Positions 43,815 through 52,543 are shown, counted from the first letter of the stretch. The stretch is 64,000 bases of DNA from Hyphomonas sp. (GCA_013791775.1 VMTE01000011.1:1-64000), one strand, 5' to 3'. Notes: generated by a model not told the origin, from the sequence alone. Numbers and translations are program-made.

Positions 43815-44453
43815 TCAGGCAGTCTTTCCACGGGCGAGAGCAGCCTCCACGGCCGCCAGCGCCTTTTCCACAGCCGCGTCTATAGTGAGATCAGTGGTAT
43901 CGATCAAGATGGCATCGGCGGCCATTGCGGCGGGGGCATCACTGCGCCCCTGGTCGCGGGCATCGCGGGTTTTCAGCTGTTCGACCACGGTTTCGAGGGG
44001 GATCATGTCGCCCTGCCCGACCAGTTCCTTCCAGCGCCGCACCGACCGCTGGATCACATCGGCGTCCACCCACAGCTTCACGTCGGCGTCCGGGGCGATG
44101 ACCGTGCCGATATCGCGCCCGTCCAGCAGGGCGCCGCCGGCCTGCGTGGCAAACGCCCGCTGCAGCTCGAACAGCGCCTGGCGCACCGACGGGATCGCCG
44201 CCACCACGCTCGCCGCCTTGCCGGCCTCGGCCGAGCGCAGCTCGTGCTCGATGAAGTCGTTGAGGTCCAGCGTGCGGGCAATGTCGGCCAGCGGCCCGGC
44301 GGCGTCCAGCGCCACGCCGTGCTTCACCGCCGCCACACCCACGGCGCGGTAGAGCCGCCCGGTATCCATGTGCGGCAGCCCGTAATACCCGGACAACCGC
44401 TTGGCGATCGTCCCTTTCCCGGAAGCCGTGGTGCCATCAATCGCTATGATCAT
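43815..44453 (-). CDS. cmk: Cytidylate kinase
   Basis: A 212-residue kinase phosphorylating CMP and dCMP. The P-loop is IDGTTASGKGT (residues 5-15), with DGRDIGTVIAPDAD in the middle as the CMP-binding region and RDARDQGRSDAPA as the lid. It is the usual upstream partner of rpsA in alphaproteobacteria. Confidence 0.94.
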   Translation of the reverse strand: MIIAIDGTTASGKGTIAKRLSGYYGLPHMDTGRLYRAVGVAAVKHGVALDAAGPLADIARTLDLNDFIEHELRSAEAGKAASVVAAIPSVRQALFELQRAFATQAGGALLDGRDIGTVIAPDADVKLWVDADVIQRSVRRWKELVGQGDMIPLETVVEQLKTRDARDQGRSDAPAAMAADAILIDTTDLTIDAAVEKALAAVEAALARGKTA

Positions 44454-44497
44454 GGGGGCGGGGAGTGGGCTACCCGATATTCCGAGTCAAGTTCTCT

Positions 44498-44618
44498 GAC
44501 CCCCTCGCCCGCTTGCGGGAGAGGGGCAGGGGTGAGGGCCTTGGTCACAAAACTTGCCGTGCGAGGAAACCTCGCTCCCCCCTCACCCCCGGCCCCTCTC
44601 CCAAGGGAGAGGGGAGAA
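44498..44618. repeat. REP-like palindromic element between cmk and the SDR gene
   Basis: Arms at 44517-44538 and 44580-44602 are reverse complements at 22 of 23 positions (one gap or mismatch). The centre holds a CGAGG-AAA-CCTCG hairpin. The outer sequences (CCCCTCGCCC...GGGAGAGGGG and CCTCTCCC-AA-GGGAGAGG) fold on their own. It lies in a 170-bp spacer with no gene. Confidence 0.75.
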
Positions 44619-44623
44619 GGAAA

Positions 44624-45406
44624 TCAACGCGGCGCCATCCGGATCCCGCCGTCCAGCCGGATGCACTGCCCGTTGAAATATGTATTCCGTGCCAGCTCCA
44701 GGGCCAGCGAGGCATACTCCTCCGGCTTGCCGAGCCGCTTCGGAAACGGCACCGAGGCGGCCAGCGAGTTCAGCACCTTGTCGGAGGCGCGCAGCATCAG
44801 CGGCGTGGCGAAGATGCCCGGCATGATCGAGTTCACCCGGATGCCGATGTCCATCAGGTCGCGCGCCATCGGCAGCACGAGGCCGTTGACGCCCGCCTTG
44901 CACGATCCGTACACGACCTGTCCGATCTGGCCGTCCTGCGCGGCGACCGACGCGGTCAGCGTGATACAGCCGCGCTCGCCGTCTTCCAGTTCCGGCAGCG
45001 ACGCCATGCCGAGCGCGGAAAGCGAGGCGATCCGGTAGGAGGCGACCAGAACGCCCTGCGCGCCGAACGCATAGTCTTCCGTGGGCAGACGCTTGTAGCG
45101 GGCATTCTCCTTGTCCCAGCTGAGCGTCTTGCCGCCCTTGGCCGCCATCGCGCAGTGCACGGTGATCCGCTCCTGCCCGTTCGCCTTGCGGGCTGTCTCG
45201 AAACCGGCAACGCACGACGCCTCGTCCATGATGTTCACATTGCAGAAGACGCCGCCGATTTCCCTGGCGGTCGCTTCGCCGGCTTCGGCATTGATATCGA
45301 AGATGGCAACCTTCGCGCCGGCCTTCGCCAAGGCGCGGGCGGTGGCCTGGCCGAGTCCGGAGGCGCCGCCTGTGACGACGGCGGCGGTGTCCTTGGTGAT
45401 CTGCAT
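44624..45406 (-). CDS. Short-chain dehydrogenase (3-hydroxyacyl-CoA dehydrogenase type 2-like)
   Basis: A 260-residue SDR. The NAD-binding glycine motif is TGGASGLG near residue 13-20, the catalytic serine lies in ITLTASVAAQDG, and Tyr-x3-Lys is in VVYGSCKAG. The stretch DGQIGQVVYGSCKAGVNGL with MARDLMDIGIRVNSIMPGIF closely follows HSD17B10-type enzymes, which oxidise short-chain 3-hydroxyacyl-CoA. A role in fatty-acid or PHB-derived acyl-CoA breakdown is therefore likely. The start at 45406 has GGGAG 8 nt upstream. Confidence 0.88.
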   Translation of the reverse strand: MQITKDTAAVVTGGASGLGQATARALAKAGAKVAIFDINAEAGEATAREIGGVFCNVNIMDEASCVAGFETARKANGQERITVHCAMAAKGGKTLSWDKENARYKRLPTEDYAFGAQGVLVASYRIASLSALGMASLPELEDGERGCITLTASVAAQDGQIGQVVYGSCKAGVNGLVLPMARDLMDIGIRVNSIMPGIFATPLMLRASDKVLNSLAASVPFPKRLGKPEEYASLALELARNTYFNGQCIRLDGGIRMAPR

Positions 45407-45743
45407 GGCGGGTCTCCCTTTGTGTCCTGATGATACCGCAATCAAGGGCTCAACCTGCGGCGGCGTCAATTTCTGCCGCAAGGTCAGGGGAGGGCCGTTG
45501 GCCCTGCACGGATGAAACATTCCGGTCTCCCGAAACCCACCGGGACGTTGATCTGGCGCCGGATTCAACCTAGACGACGATGTCGAATCGCGGCGGCCAT
45601 GCCCGCTCGCGCGTCGACGTGTCGGGCGTACCGTGTTCAGTTAAGTGTCTTGCGGACTTGCAACGCCCGGAAGATCGCGCACCGGTTGCACAGAAGGCAC
45701 ACGGCTCCAGTCGGCCGGGTGGTCAGGGTAGGGAAGAAGAGCA
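45407..45743. other. Divergent intergenic region, SDR / diguanylate cyclase
   Basis: This 337-bp gap should contain the promoters of both flanking genes. I see no RNA gene, no strong palindrome, and no coding frame with convincing codon use; the region near 45420-45560 is moderately GC-rich and the last 20 bp hold the ribosome site AGGGAAGAAG of the cyclase gene. Confidence 0.45.
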
Positions 45744-46817
45744 ATGCAGAGCCATATCCCAAGCGAAGTGGGCGCCGCGCCGCAGCCCTTCAATCCGCGC
45801 AGCAAACAGGACATCTACCGGGTTGCCGCCGAAACGATGGACCTCATCCAGCGCCACGACGCGTTGCCGGATCCGGTTGCCTACGCCGTCTGGTTTGCCT
45901 TCGCCGCCGGGTCGAATGCGGCGCTGGTCGAGGCGGTTTCGCGCAAGCTGTCGAAGTCGCAGTGCCTGAGCCCGTTCGAAATCAATGAAATCTACGCCGA
46001 GTTCCTCGAAGACAATTCCGCCCAAGCCAAGAGCCAGAAGCTCGGGCTGGAGTTCGAGGACAGCCTGTCGGCCGTCTCGGACCTGATCCTCGAAAGCGTC
46101 AAGAACAACGACTCGTTCCGCGCCACGCTGGAAGCGGTCGGGCAGCGTATTCCGAACGCGGTCTCGTCCAATGAGATCGACGAACTGGTAGCCCGGCTGG
46201 TGACCGAGAACCAGAAGATGTCCCAGACCATGCAGGAACTGGACAAGGGCCTCGCCGAAAGCCAGGCCCAGATCCAGAGGCTGAACGCCGAACTCGACGA
46301 GATGCAGAAGCTCAGCCTGCGTGATCCGCTCACGGAAGTGTCCAACCGCCGCGCGTTCGATGCCTGCCTCGTCCGTGTGATCGAGCGCGCCGTGTCAACC
46401 CGCCAGCCGTTCTGCCTCGCCATGGCCGACATCGACCACTTCAAGCGGGTCAATGACACGCTCGGCCATCAGGCCGGCGACATTGTGCTGAAGGGTTTTT
46501 CGTCCGTCCTGCGGCGCAACACCAAGGGCCAGGACATGGTTGCCCGATGCGGCGGTGAGGAGTTCGCGATCATTCTTCCGGACACGAACATCATTGCCGC
46601 GCACAATCTCATGGTCCGGATTGCAAAGCATGTCCGGGAGTCGCAGTTTGTATCGAACGACGACCACGTCCGGATCGGCCGCGTGACCGCCTCGTTCGGT
46701 GTCTGCGAATTCAAGCCGGGAACAACCGCCGAAGACCTGTTCGATCGGGCCGACCAGCACCTCTACAGCGCGAAACATTCCGGCCGCGACTGTGTGCGCT
46801 CCGACCTGACGCCGTAG
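45744..46817 (+). CDS. GGDEF-domain diguanylate cyclase
   Basis: A 357-residue predicted c-di-GMP synthase. Residues 1-150 form a helical N-terminal part of no recognised type, 155-190 look like a coiled coil (QKMSQTMQELDKGLAESQAQ), and the GGDEF domain runs from about 195 to 350. It contains MADIDHFKRVNDTLGH and the active-site GGEEF at 270-274. The product-inhibition I-site RxxD, expected at 261-264, reads KGQD, so feedback inhibition may be weak. There are no transmembrane segments, so it is cytoplasmic. It is a single gene. Confidence 0.9.
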   Translation: MQSHIPSEVGAAPQPFNPRSKQDIYRVAAETMDLIQRHDALPDPVAYAVWFAFAAGSNAALVEAVSRKLSKSQCLSPFEINEIYAEFLEDNSAQAKSQKLGLEFEDSLSAVSDLILESVKNNDSFRATLEAVGQRIPNAVSSNEIDELVARLVTENQKMSQTMQELDKGLAESQAQIQRLNAELDEMQKLSLRDPLTEVSNRRAFDACLVRVIERAVSTRQPFCLAMADIDHFKRVNDTLGHQAGDIVLKGFSSVLRRNTKGQDMVARCGGEEFAIILPDTNIIAAHNLMVRIAKHVRESQFVSNDDHVRIGRVTASFGVCEFKPGTTAEDLFDRADQHLYSAKHSGRDCVRSDLTP

Positions 46818-46828
46818 CGGGGCCGTCC

Positions 46829-47542
46829 TCAGAACGGGTTATCCCAATCGCTCAAGCCGTAGCGGATATCGCTGGCGAGAGAATCGCAGCCATAGGTCTC
46901 GGCGGTGGACAGTTCGTCCTGCAGGCGGCTGCGCAGGCGGCGATAGAGGTCGCTCAAATCGCGCTCCTGATCATAGTCGCGCACTCCGCCGGCAAAATAA
47001 TCTTCCAGTGCGTAGGTCCATGTATTCATTATGCCCGTGGCGCGCCGGTCGGTCGTTTCGCAATCAGCGGAGTTGCCGGGCGCCGGGGAGGGGGCCGAGT
47101 ATCCGGTCTCCGGGTTCTCGAAGGTGGTGATGCCGGCGTTGGATGCCGGGAGCGGGGCCGGTGGTGGGGCATATTGGGACGCATAGTCCGAGGCGTCGCC
47201 GTTCCAGGCGCGGTCGCAGGCTTCCACGATTTCGGTGAGCCCGGCGCTGCTGGCGCCAACCTGCGCCTTAAGCGTGGCGGTTTGCTGCGCGACAGCGGCG
47301 CCCGCGTCCTGCGTCCCTCCCGCCCGAAGTGCCTCGAACGTTTTCTCGGCACCCTCACGGTCGGCCGCACTGCGCTCGGAGGACGTCGTGGCCTGCCAGT
47401 CGAGTTGATAGGCTGCGGCGCAGGCCAGCGCCGAAACGTCGCCGTTTCCGCCCTCAGCCTTCGCGGACATCGCCCAGGCGCCCACCAGCAAAGCGGCCGC
47501 GCCGCCCATCAAAACAGTCCTCGAATTCCACATCAGACGCAT
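46829..47542 (-). CDS. Secreted hypothetical protein (237 aa)
   Basis: A protein with an N-terminal signal or anchor (MRLMWNSRTVLMGGAAALLV, cleaved perhaps after MSAKAE), two cysteine-containing regions, and a Pro/Ala-rich centre. The C-terminus is charged with a DLYRRLRSRLQDELS helix. I recognise no family. It probably acts in the periplasm. It lies 77 bp downstream of aroA on the same strand and converges with the cyclase gene. Confidence 0.65.
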   Translation of the reverse strand: MRLMWNSRTVLMGGAAALLVGAWAMSAKAEGGNGDVSALACAAAYQLDWQATTSSERSAADREGAEKTFEALRAGGTQDAGAAVAQQTATLKAQVGASSAGLTEIVEACDRAWNGDASDYASQYAPPPAPLPASNAGITTFENPETGYSAPSPAPGNSADCETTDRRATGIMNTWTYALEDYFAGGVRDYDQERDLSDLYRRLRSRLQDELSTAETYGCDSLASDIRYGLSDWDNPF

Positions 47543-47619
47543 CCGAAAGAGTCCGACCCGATTGGTCAGGCGGGCAGTCTATCCGGCATTTCGGACGGTC
47601 TGCAACGCCGCCGCGCCGT

Positions 47620-48942
47620 TCACCCCTCCGAAATCTCCGCCCCCAGCGCCGCCATGTGGCCGAGGAATTCCGGATAGCTCGTGTCGATCATCGACACGTC
47701 GTCCACGCTCACCGGCCGCTGCGCCGCCGTGCCCATGACCAGCGCGCTCATTGCAATGCGGTGGTCGTGGCGTGTCTCGACGAGGCCGCCGCCCGGCACC
47801 GGGCCGCCGCAACCCTCGACAGTGAAGCCGTCCGCCGTCTCCTCCACGCCGACGCCGTTGACGCGCAGCATGGCGACGATGGCCTTGATCCGGTCGCTCT
47901 CCTTGACGCGCAGCTCGTCGGCGCCGGTCACCCGCGTCTCGCCGGTCGCAAAGGCGGCCAGCACGGCGAGGACCGGAAACTCGTCGATCATGGACGCCAC
48001 CAGCCGCTCCGGCACGGCGATGCCCTTCAGGCCGGCATAGCCGGCATGCAAGTCGATCAGCCGCTCGCCGGCCGCTTCGCCGCGCTCCTCGGCGCCGAGA
48101 TGCGCGCCCATCAGGTTCGCCGCGTCATAGAAGCCGGACCGCGTCGGGTTCGACATCACGCCCTCGACCATCACGTCGCCCTGCGGCGAGAGGATGCCCG
48201 CCGCAATCAGAAAGGCCGCCGAGGACGGGTCGCCCGGAATGGCGGCGTCCAGTGCGAACAGGGGCTGCTTGCCCGCGATGGAAATTTCGGCCGCCCCGCC
48301 CGGTTCGGTCCTGAAGCCCAGCTTGGCGCCGAAGCCCTGCAGCATCCGCTCGGTATGGTCGCGCGTCGGCTTGGCCTCGAGCACCGTGGTCGTGCCCACC
48401 GCATTCAGGCCGGCCAGCAGGATGGCCGATTTCACCTGCGCGCTCGCCTGCGGCGGCTTGTAATAGATCGCCTTCAGGGCGCTCGACCCGGTCAGCGAGA
48501 AGGGCAGGCGCCCCTCCTGGCCGGCGGTATCGCGCATTCCCATCTGGCGCAGCGGGTTCAGCACCCGGTTCATCGGGCGCGAGGAGAGGGAAGCGTCCCC
48601 GCACAGCTCGGCGGTCAGGTCAAACCCCGCCATCACGCCCATCATCAGGCGCGATCCGGTGCCCGAATTGCCGAAATCCAGCACCTCCTTCGGGGAGGTC
48701 AGCCCCTTGGGGCCGACGCCCCGGACCTCCCAGGCGCCGGGGCCGGTATTGACTACTCCGGCCCCCAGCGCGGCCATCGCCCGGCCGGTCCGGATGACGT
48801 CATCGCCTTCGAGCAGGCCGGTGAACCGGCTGGTTCCGGAGGCCAGTCCACCGAAAATCAGAGCCCGGTGACTGCACGACTTGTCACCCGGTGCGCGGAT
48901 CGTCCCATTGAGGCGGCGCACGGGCCGGCTGGTCCACACCAT
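47620..48942 (-). CDS. aroA: EPSP synthase (3-phosphoshikimate 1-carboxyvinyltransferase), class II-like
   Basis: A 440-residue enzyme of the shikimate pathway, joining PEP to shikimate 3-phosphate. Its overall sequence follows the class II (Agrobacterium CP4-like) pattern: PGDKSCSHRALIFGGLASG, RPMNRVLNPLRQMG, PGDPSSAAFLIAAG and ELRVKESDRIKAIV. At the CP4 Ala100 position the motif reads GNSGTG, so Gly94 occupies that place. Residue 23 is Cys where the family usually has Ile in the KSISHR motif. The start at 48942 gives the usual N-terminus; longer frames overlap the next gene. It is divergent from the FYDLN gene. Confidence 0.92.
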   Translation of the reverse strand: MVWTSRPVRRLNGTIRAPGDKSCSHRALIFGGLASGTSRFTGLLEGDDVIRTGRAMAALGAGVVNTGPGAWEVRGVGPKGLTSPKEVLDFGNSGTGSRLMMGVMAGFDLTAELCGDASLSSRPMNRVLNPLRQMGMRDTAGQEGRLPFSLTGSSALKAIYYKPPQASAQVKSAILLAGLNAVGTTTVLEAKPTRDHTERMLQGFGAKLGFRTEPGGAAEISIAGKQPLFALDAAIPGDPSSAAFLIAAGILSPQGDVMVEGVMSNPTRSGFYDAANLMGAHLGAEERGEAAGERLIDLHAGYAGLKGIAVPERLVASMIDEFPVLAVLAAFATGETRVTGADELRVKESDRIKAIVAMLRVNGVGVEETADGFTVEGCGGPVPGGGLVETRHDHRIAMSALVMGTAAQRPVSVDDVSMIDTSYPEFLGHMAALGAEISEG

Positions 48943-49063
48943 GGAGAATGCCCTGCTTGCTGGAAAATGCTGACTTGAATTCGGGCTTTGACAGCGCCGG
49001 GCGTTCATGGCAAGCGCCCCAGCTTCCAATAGGTCTTTCCCCGCCAAAGAGGAGCGCGCCCCC

Positions 49064-49573
49064 GTGTCTAAGGACAAGCTCGGAACAAAGCAGATCTGCC
49101 CGTCCTGCGAGTCGCGATTCTACGATCTGAACAAGCGCCCGGCCGTTTGCCCGAAATGCGGCGCTGAATTCGATCCTGAAGACGAAGTGATCCGCACCAC
49201 GATCACCAAAGTGAAGGCGAAAGCCGCCCGTGCCGCCGTGAAAGCGGTGGCGGATGACGAAGACGACGCCGAAGAAGAGGATGACGCCGTCGTCCGGGAC
49301 GACGAGGACGACGCCGCCGAGGCCGAAGAGGTCGAGGACGACGAAGAAGAAACCAAGGAACTCGTCGGCGAAGACGATGACGTGATCATCGAAGACGCCG
49401 AAGACGAAGAAGAAACGCCTGCACCCGGCAAGGTGCCGGCCGGCTTCACCGAAGACGGTGTCGAGGAAGACGATGATGACGTGATCATCGCCGAAGACGA
49501 CGACGAGGAATTCGAGATTGATGACGACGAAGATGGCGATGATGATCTCGCCATCGACGACGATGAAGAATAG
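49064..49573 (+). CDS. FYDLN acid-domain protein (TIGR02300 family)
   Basis: A 169-residue cytoplasmic protein of unknown function found widely in alphaproteobacteria. It begins with a small zinc ribbon (Cys12, Cys15, Cys29, Cys32 in CPSCESRFYDLNKRP and CPKC) containing the family's FYDLNK motif. The remainder is an extreme acidic tail, mostly Asp and Glu with short Val-Ile-Ile and Pro interruptions. GTG 49064 is preferred over ATG 49007 because AGAGGAG lies 9 nt before it and family members start near MxKxxLGTK. An 8-bp hairpin follows the stop. Confidence 0.85.
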   Translation: MSKDKLGTKQICPSCESRFYDLNKRPAVCPKCGAEFDPEDEVIRTTITKVKAKAARAAVKAVADDEDDAEEEDDAVVRDDEDDAAEAEEVEDDEEETKELVGEDDDVIIEDAEDEEETPAPGKVPAGFTEDGVEEDDDDVIIAEDDDEEFEIDDDEDGDDDLAIDDDEE

Positions 49574-49584
49574 GACTTGAAAGC

Positions 49585-49611
49585 GCGGGAGGCTAAGACT
49601 AATCCTCCCGC
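49585..49611 (+). terminator. Hairpin terminator after the FYDLN gene
   Basis: GCGGGAGG (49585-49592) pairs with CCTCCCGC (49604-49611) around an 11-nt loop, 11 nt after the stop codon and before the tRNA. The T-tract is short (TT). Confidence 0.6.
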
Positions 49612-49621
49612 TTCCCGGTCA

Positions 49622-49697
<76 letters not shown>

Positions 49698-49886
49698 GGA
49701 CCTGCTTTCCAGGCAGATCCGTCAAAATTTGAGCAAAACGGCCCGGATCACGGGGCTGTGTGCGTGCGCCGCCATCTTGCCGCAGACCGGTGCTTGAACC
49801 GGACACATTCGAGGCCCACCTTCTTTTCATGGCAGCGCAACCAGCCTGCCAGCGTACCCGACAGGGGCGCGGAAAGGAGTGGACCC

Positions 49887-50126
49887 ATGACGACCGGCCT
49901 GAAATCGACTGCCTTTGAAGGCAATTCTCTCGTCTACATCCGCCATCTCGATGACGGCGAAATCCGCAGCCTCTTGCCGCCGGATGCGCTCGACGACGTG
50001 TCGGATCCCGAGGATCTGTTCGTTGTCGCCTCGGCCGACGGCCAGCGCCTGGCCATCGTGGAGGGCCGCGAGGCCGCCTTTGCCGCCGCCCTGGCGAACG
50101 ACCTGCGACCGCACAGCGTCCACTGA
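49887..50126 (+). CDS. DUF1150 family protein (79 aa)
   Basis: A 79-residue protein with LVYIRHLDDGEIRSLLP, DLFVVASADGQRLAIVEGREA and the ending ANDLRPHSVH, which is the pattern of the DUF1150 family found in alphaproteobacteria, often near small heat-shock genes. Function unknown. AAAGGAGTG precedes ATG 49887; a strong terminator follows. Confidence 0.8.
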   Translation: MTTGLKSTAFEGNSLVYIRHLDDGEIRSLLPPDALDDVSDPEDLFVVASADGQRLAIVEGREAAFAAALANDLRPHSVH

Positions 50127-50149
50127 CGCAGCAGTCCTGAACTCAATAC

Positions 50150-50184
50150 AAAGCCCCGGATGGCGCCGAGCCAGCCGGGGCTTT
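50150..50184 (+). terminator. Rho-independent terminator after the DUF1150 gene
   Basis: AAAGCCCCGG (50150-50159) and CCGGGGCTTT (50175-50184) form a perfect 10-bp stem with a 15-nt loop, ending in TTT. Confidence 0.85.
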
Positions 50185-50270
50185 CGCATACCCGGACCCG
50201 GCGGCCGAGCGGCCTTGCTTTTACCCCGATTGACGGTGACACTCGCGTCATCTCGTCCGGGGAGGATTCC

Positions 50271-51515
50271 ATGAAACTTTCGCACGCCGCACTTGCGGCC
50301 CCGCTTTTCCTGTTGCTGGCGGCCTGCGCCGAAAAGGTTGAGACGCCCGGTGCGGCAGCCCCCGCCGGGCCTGTGCCCCTGTCGGCGGAAGGCGATTTCG
50401 GCGCCACCCTCCAGGGCGCGCTGATCGCCGCAAAGCCGGGCGACACGGTCCTCATGCCGGCGGGCACCTTCGCGCTGTCCGATTCGCTGTCGCTGGACGT
50501 CAACGGGGTCACCTTGCGCGGCGCCGGGCAGGACAAGACGATTCTCGATTTCGCCCAGCAGTCCGGCGCGGGGGAGGGGCTGCTCGTCACCTCCGATGAC
50601 GTGACGCTGATGGACTTCGCGGTCCGCGACACCAAGGGCGACGGCATCAAGTCCAAGGGCGCCGACCGGATCACCTACCGATACCTGACCGTGGAATGGA
50701 GCGGCGAGCCGGATGAGACCAATGGCGCCTACGGCGTCTATCCGGTCGAATCGAAGGATGTGCTGGTCGAAAACGTCACCGTGCGCGGCGCCTCCGATGC
50801 CGGCATCTATGTCGGCCAGTCCAGCAATATCATCGTGCGCAATTCGATTGCCGAGTTCAACGTCGCCGGCATCGAGATCGAGAACTCCACCGGCGCCGAC
50901 GTGTACGGAAACATCACCCGCAACAATACCGGCGGCATCCTGGTGTTCGATCTGCCGAACCTGCCGGTCTCCGGCGGCAACTCGACCCGCATCTATGCCA
51001 ACCAGATCGTCGCCAACAATACCGGCAATTTCGCGCCCGCCGGCAATATCGTAGCCGGCGTGCCGTCCGGCACCGGCGTCATCATCATGGCCAACCGCAA
51101 TGTCCATGTGTTCGACAACACGTTCGAATCGAACCGTTCCGCGCAGGTGATGATCAACGCCTATATCCAGCCGTTCACGGATGATGAATATAATCCGCTC
51201 CCGCGGGACATCGTGCTGCGCGACAACCGCTATTCGGGTGGCGGCACCGATCCGCAAGGCATGATGGCGCCGCTGGCCGCCGCAGTTGGTGGCACGCTGC
51301 CGCCCATCGTCTGGGACGGCGTGACCAGCTGGCAGGGCGCTGAGGCGGTGGACGTCAATCTGACCATCGGCGAGGCCGGGGATGTCGGCTTCCTCAATCT
51401 CGGCGTGGGCGCCTATCCGATGGACGCGGCGAAAATCAAGCCGTCTGCGGAGCGTCCGGCCTCGACGCCTCCGATGGAGCCGGCAGCGATCACAGTGCCG
51501 CAGGACAAGGGCTGA
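50271..51515 (+). CDS. Parallel beta-helix lipoprotein (TIGR03805-like)
   Basis: A 414-residue lipoprotein (lipobox LAAC, Cys19). After a short Ala/Pro linker it has a right-handed parallel beta-helix made of repeated turns such as VTLRGAGQDKTILDFA, SKDVLVENVTVRGASDAGIY, SNIIVRNSIAEFNVAGIEIE and GADVYGNITRNNTGGILVFD. Such folds bind or cleave polysaccharides, or act as scaffolds (NosD-like); no pectate-lyase active site is obvious. The diheme cytochrome gene follows after only 2 bp, and the two are a recurrent pair in Hyphomonas and Shewanella as I recall. GGGGAGGA precedes ATG 50271. Confidence 0.85.
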   Translation: MKLSHAALAAPLFLLLAACAEKVETPGAAAPAGPVPLSAEGDFGATLQGALIAAKPGDTVLMPAGTFALSDSLSLDVNGVTLRGAGQDKTILDFAQQSGAGEGLLVTSDDVTLMDFAVRDTKGDGIKSKGADRITYRYLTVEWSGEPDETNGAYGVYPVESKDVLVENVTVRGASDAGIYVGQSSNIIVRNSIAEFNVAGIEIENSTGADVYGNITRNNTGGILVFDLPNLPVSGGNSTRIYANQIVANNTGNFAPAGNIVAGVPSGTGVIIMANRNVHVFDNTFESNRSAQVMINAYIQPFTDDEYNPLPRDIVLRDNRYSGGGTDPQGMMAPLAAAVGGTLPPIVWDGVTSWQGAEAVDVNLTIGEAGDVGFLNLGVGAYPMDAAKIKPSAERPASTPPMEPAAITVPQDKG

Positions 51516-51517
51516 AC

Positions 51518-52543
51518 ATGCGTCTTGCCGCGTTGATCCTGGCCGTCCTGCTCGGCGGCTGCAGCGCCGGCAAGGCCGAGGGTCCGGATCTTGAGCTGAT
51601 CCTGTCCGCGGCGCCGGCGCAATACCTGTCCGAGTACGGCCTGTTTGCCAATCTGGCGTCGGAGAAGCCGGTCAAGGGCGTCGTGCCGTATGACCTGATC
51701 AATCCCCTGTTCTCGGACCATGCGCTGAAGCACCGCTTCGTCTTCGTGCCTGGCGGCGCGAAAGCGGCCTACAGCGACGCCGATGTGTTCGCGTTTCCGG
51801 TCGGCACGGTGCTGGTGAAAACCTTCGCCTTTGCCCCGGACCTGCGCGCGCCCACCGAAGGGCAATACCGTGTCGAGACGCGTCTTCTGATCCACAAGGC
51901 CTCCGGTTGGGCCGCCTTTGCCTATATCTGGAACGCGGACGGCACCGAGGCGGTCTACAGCCCGGTCGGCGGGCACCGCAGCATCGAGACGATCACGCCC
52001 TCAGGCGTCCCGGTCACCATCAATTATTCCGTGCCCAACCAGAACCAGTGCAAGACCTGCCACCAGACGGGCAACGCGTTTTTACCCATCGGCCCGAAGG
52101 CGCGCAATCTCAACCATCACGAACAGCTCGAGAACTGGGTATCGCGCGGCCTCCTCGACGCCCTGCCGGCCTCCGTACCCGCCTCGGCGGACGTGTCGGA
52201 CGTATCGATTCCCGCCGATGTCCGCGCCCGGGCCTGGCTCGATATCAACTGCGCGCATTGCCACAAGCCGGACGGCTCGGCCTCCAATTCCGGCCTGTGG
52301 CTCGCCTCGACCGAAACCGATCCGGTCAAGCTCGGCGTCGGTAAACATCCGGTCGCGGCCGGGCGCGGGGCAGGCAACTTGTTCAAGGTCATCGTGCCCG
52401 GCGCGCCGGACCGGTCGATCATGGCCTACCGCATCGGCTCGACCGAACCCGGCGTCGCGATGCCGGAACTCGGCCGTTCCGCGCCGGATCCGGACGGCAC
52501 TGCGCTGATCCGCCTCTGGATCTCGGAAATGGAGACGCCCTGA
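51518..52543 (+). CDS. Diheme c-type cytochrome lipoprotein, SO_2930/HNE_0200 family (TIGR03806-like)
   Basis: A 341-residue lipoprotein (lipobox LGGC, Cys15) with two haem-binding sites, CKTCH at residues 178-182 and CAHCH at 245-249. The first 170 residues are a beta-rich domain with [20 protein letters not shown], characteristic of the HNE_0200 (TIGR03806) family; the C-terminal half has a cytochrome c fold with possible Met ligand in GVAMPELGR. It should be anchored to a membrane in the periplasm and carry electrons to or from the beta-helix partner encoded just upstream. The real reaction is unknown. Confidence 0.85.
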   Translation: MRLAALILAVLLGGCSAGKAEGPDLELILSAAPAQYLSEYGLFANLASEKPVKGVVPYDLINPLFSDHALKHRFVFVPGGAKAAYSDADVFAFPVGTVLVKTFAFAPDLRAPTEGQYRVETRLLIHKASGWAAFAYIWNADGTEAVYSPVGGHRSIETITPSGVPVTINYSVPNQNQCKTCHQTGNAFLPIGPKARNLNHHEQLENWVSRGLLDALPASVPASADVSDVSIPADVRARAWLDINCAHCHKPDGSASNSGLWLASTETDPVKLGVGKHPVAAGRGAGNLFKVIVPGAPDRSIMAYRIGSTEPGVAMPELGRSAPDPDGTALIRLWISEMETP

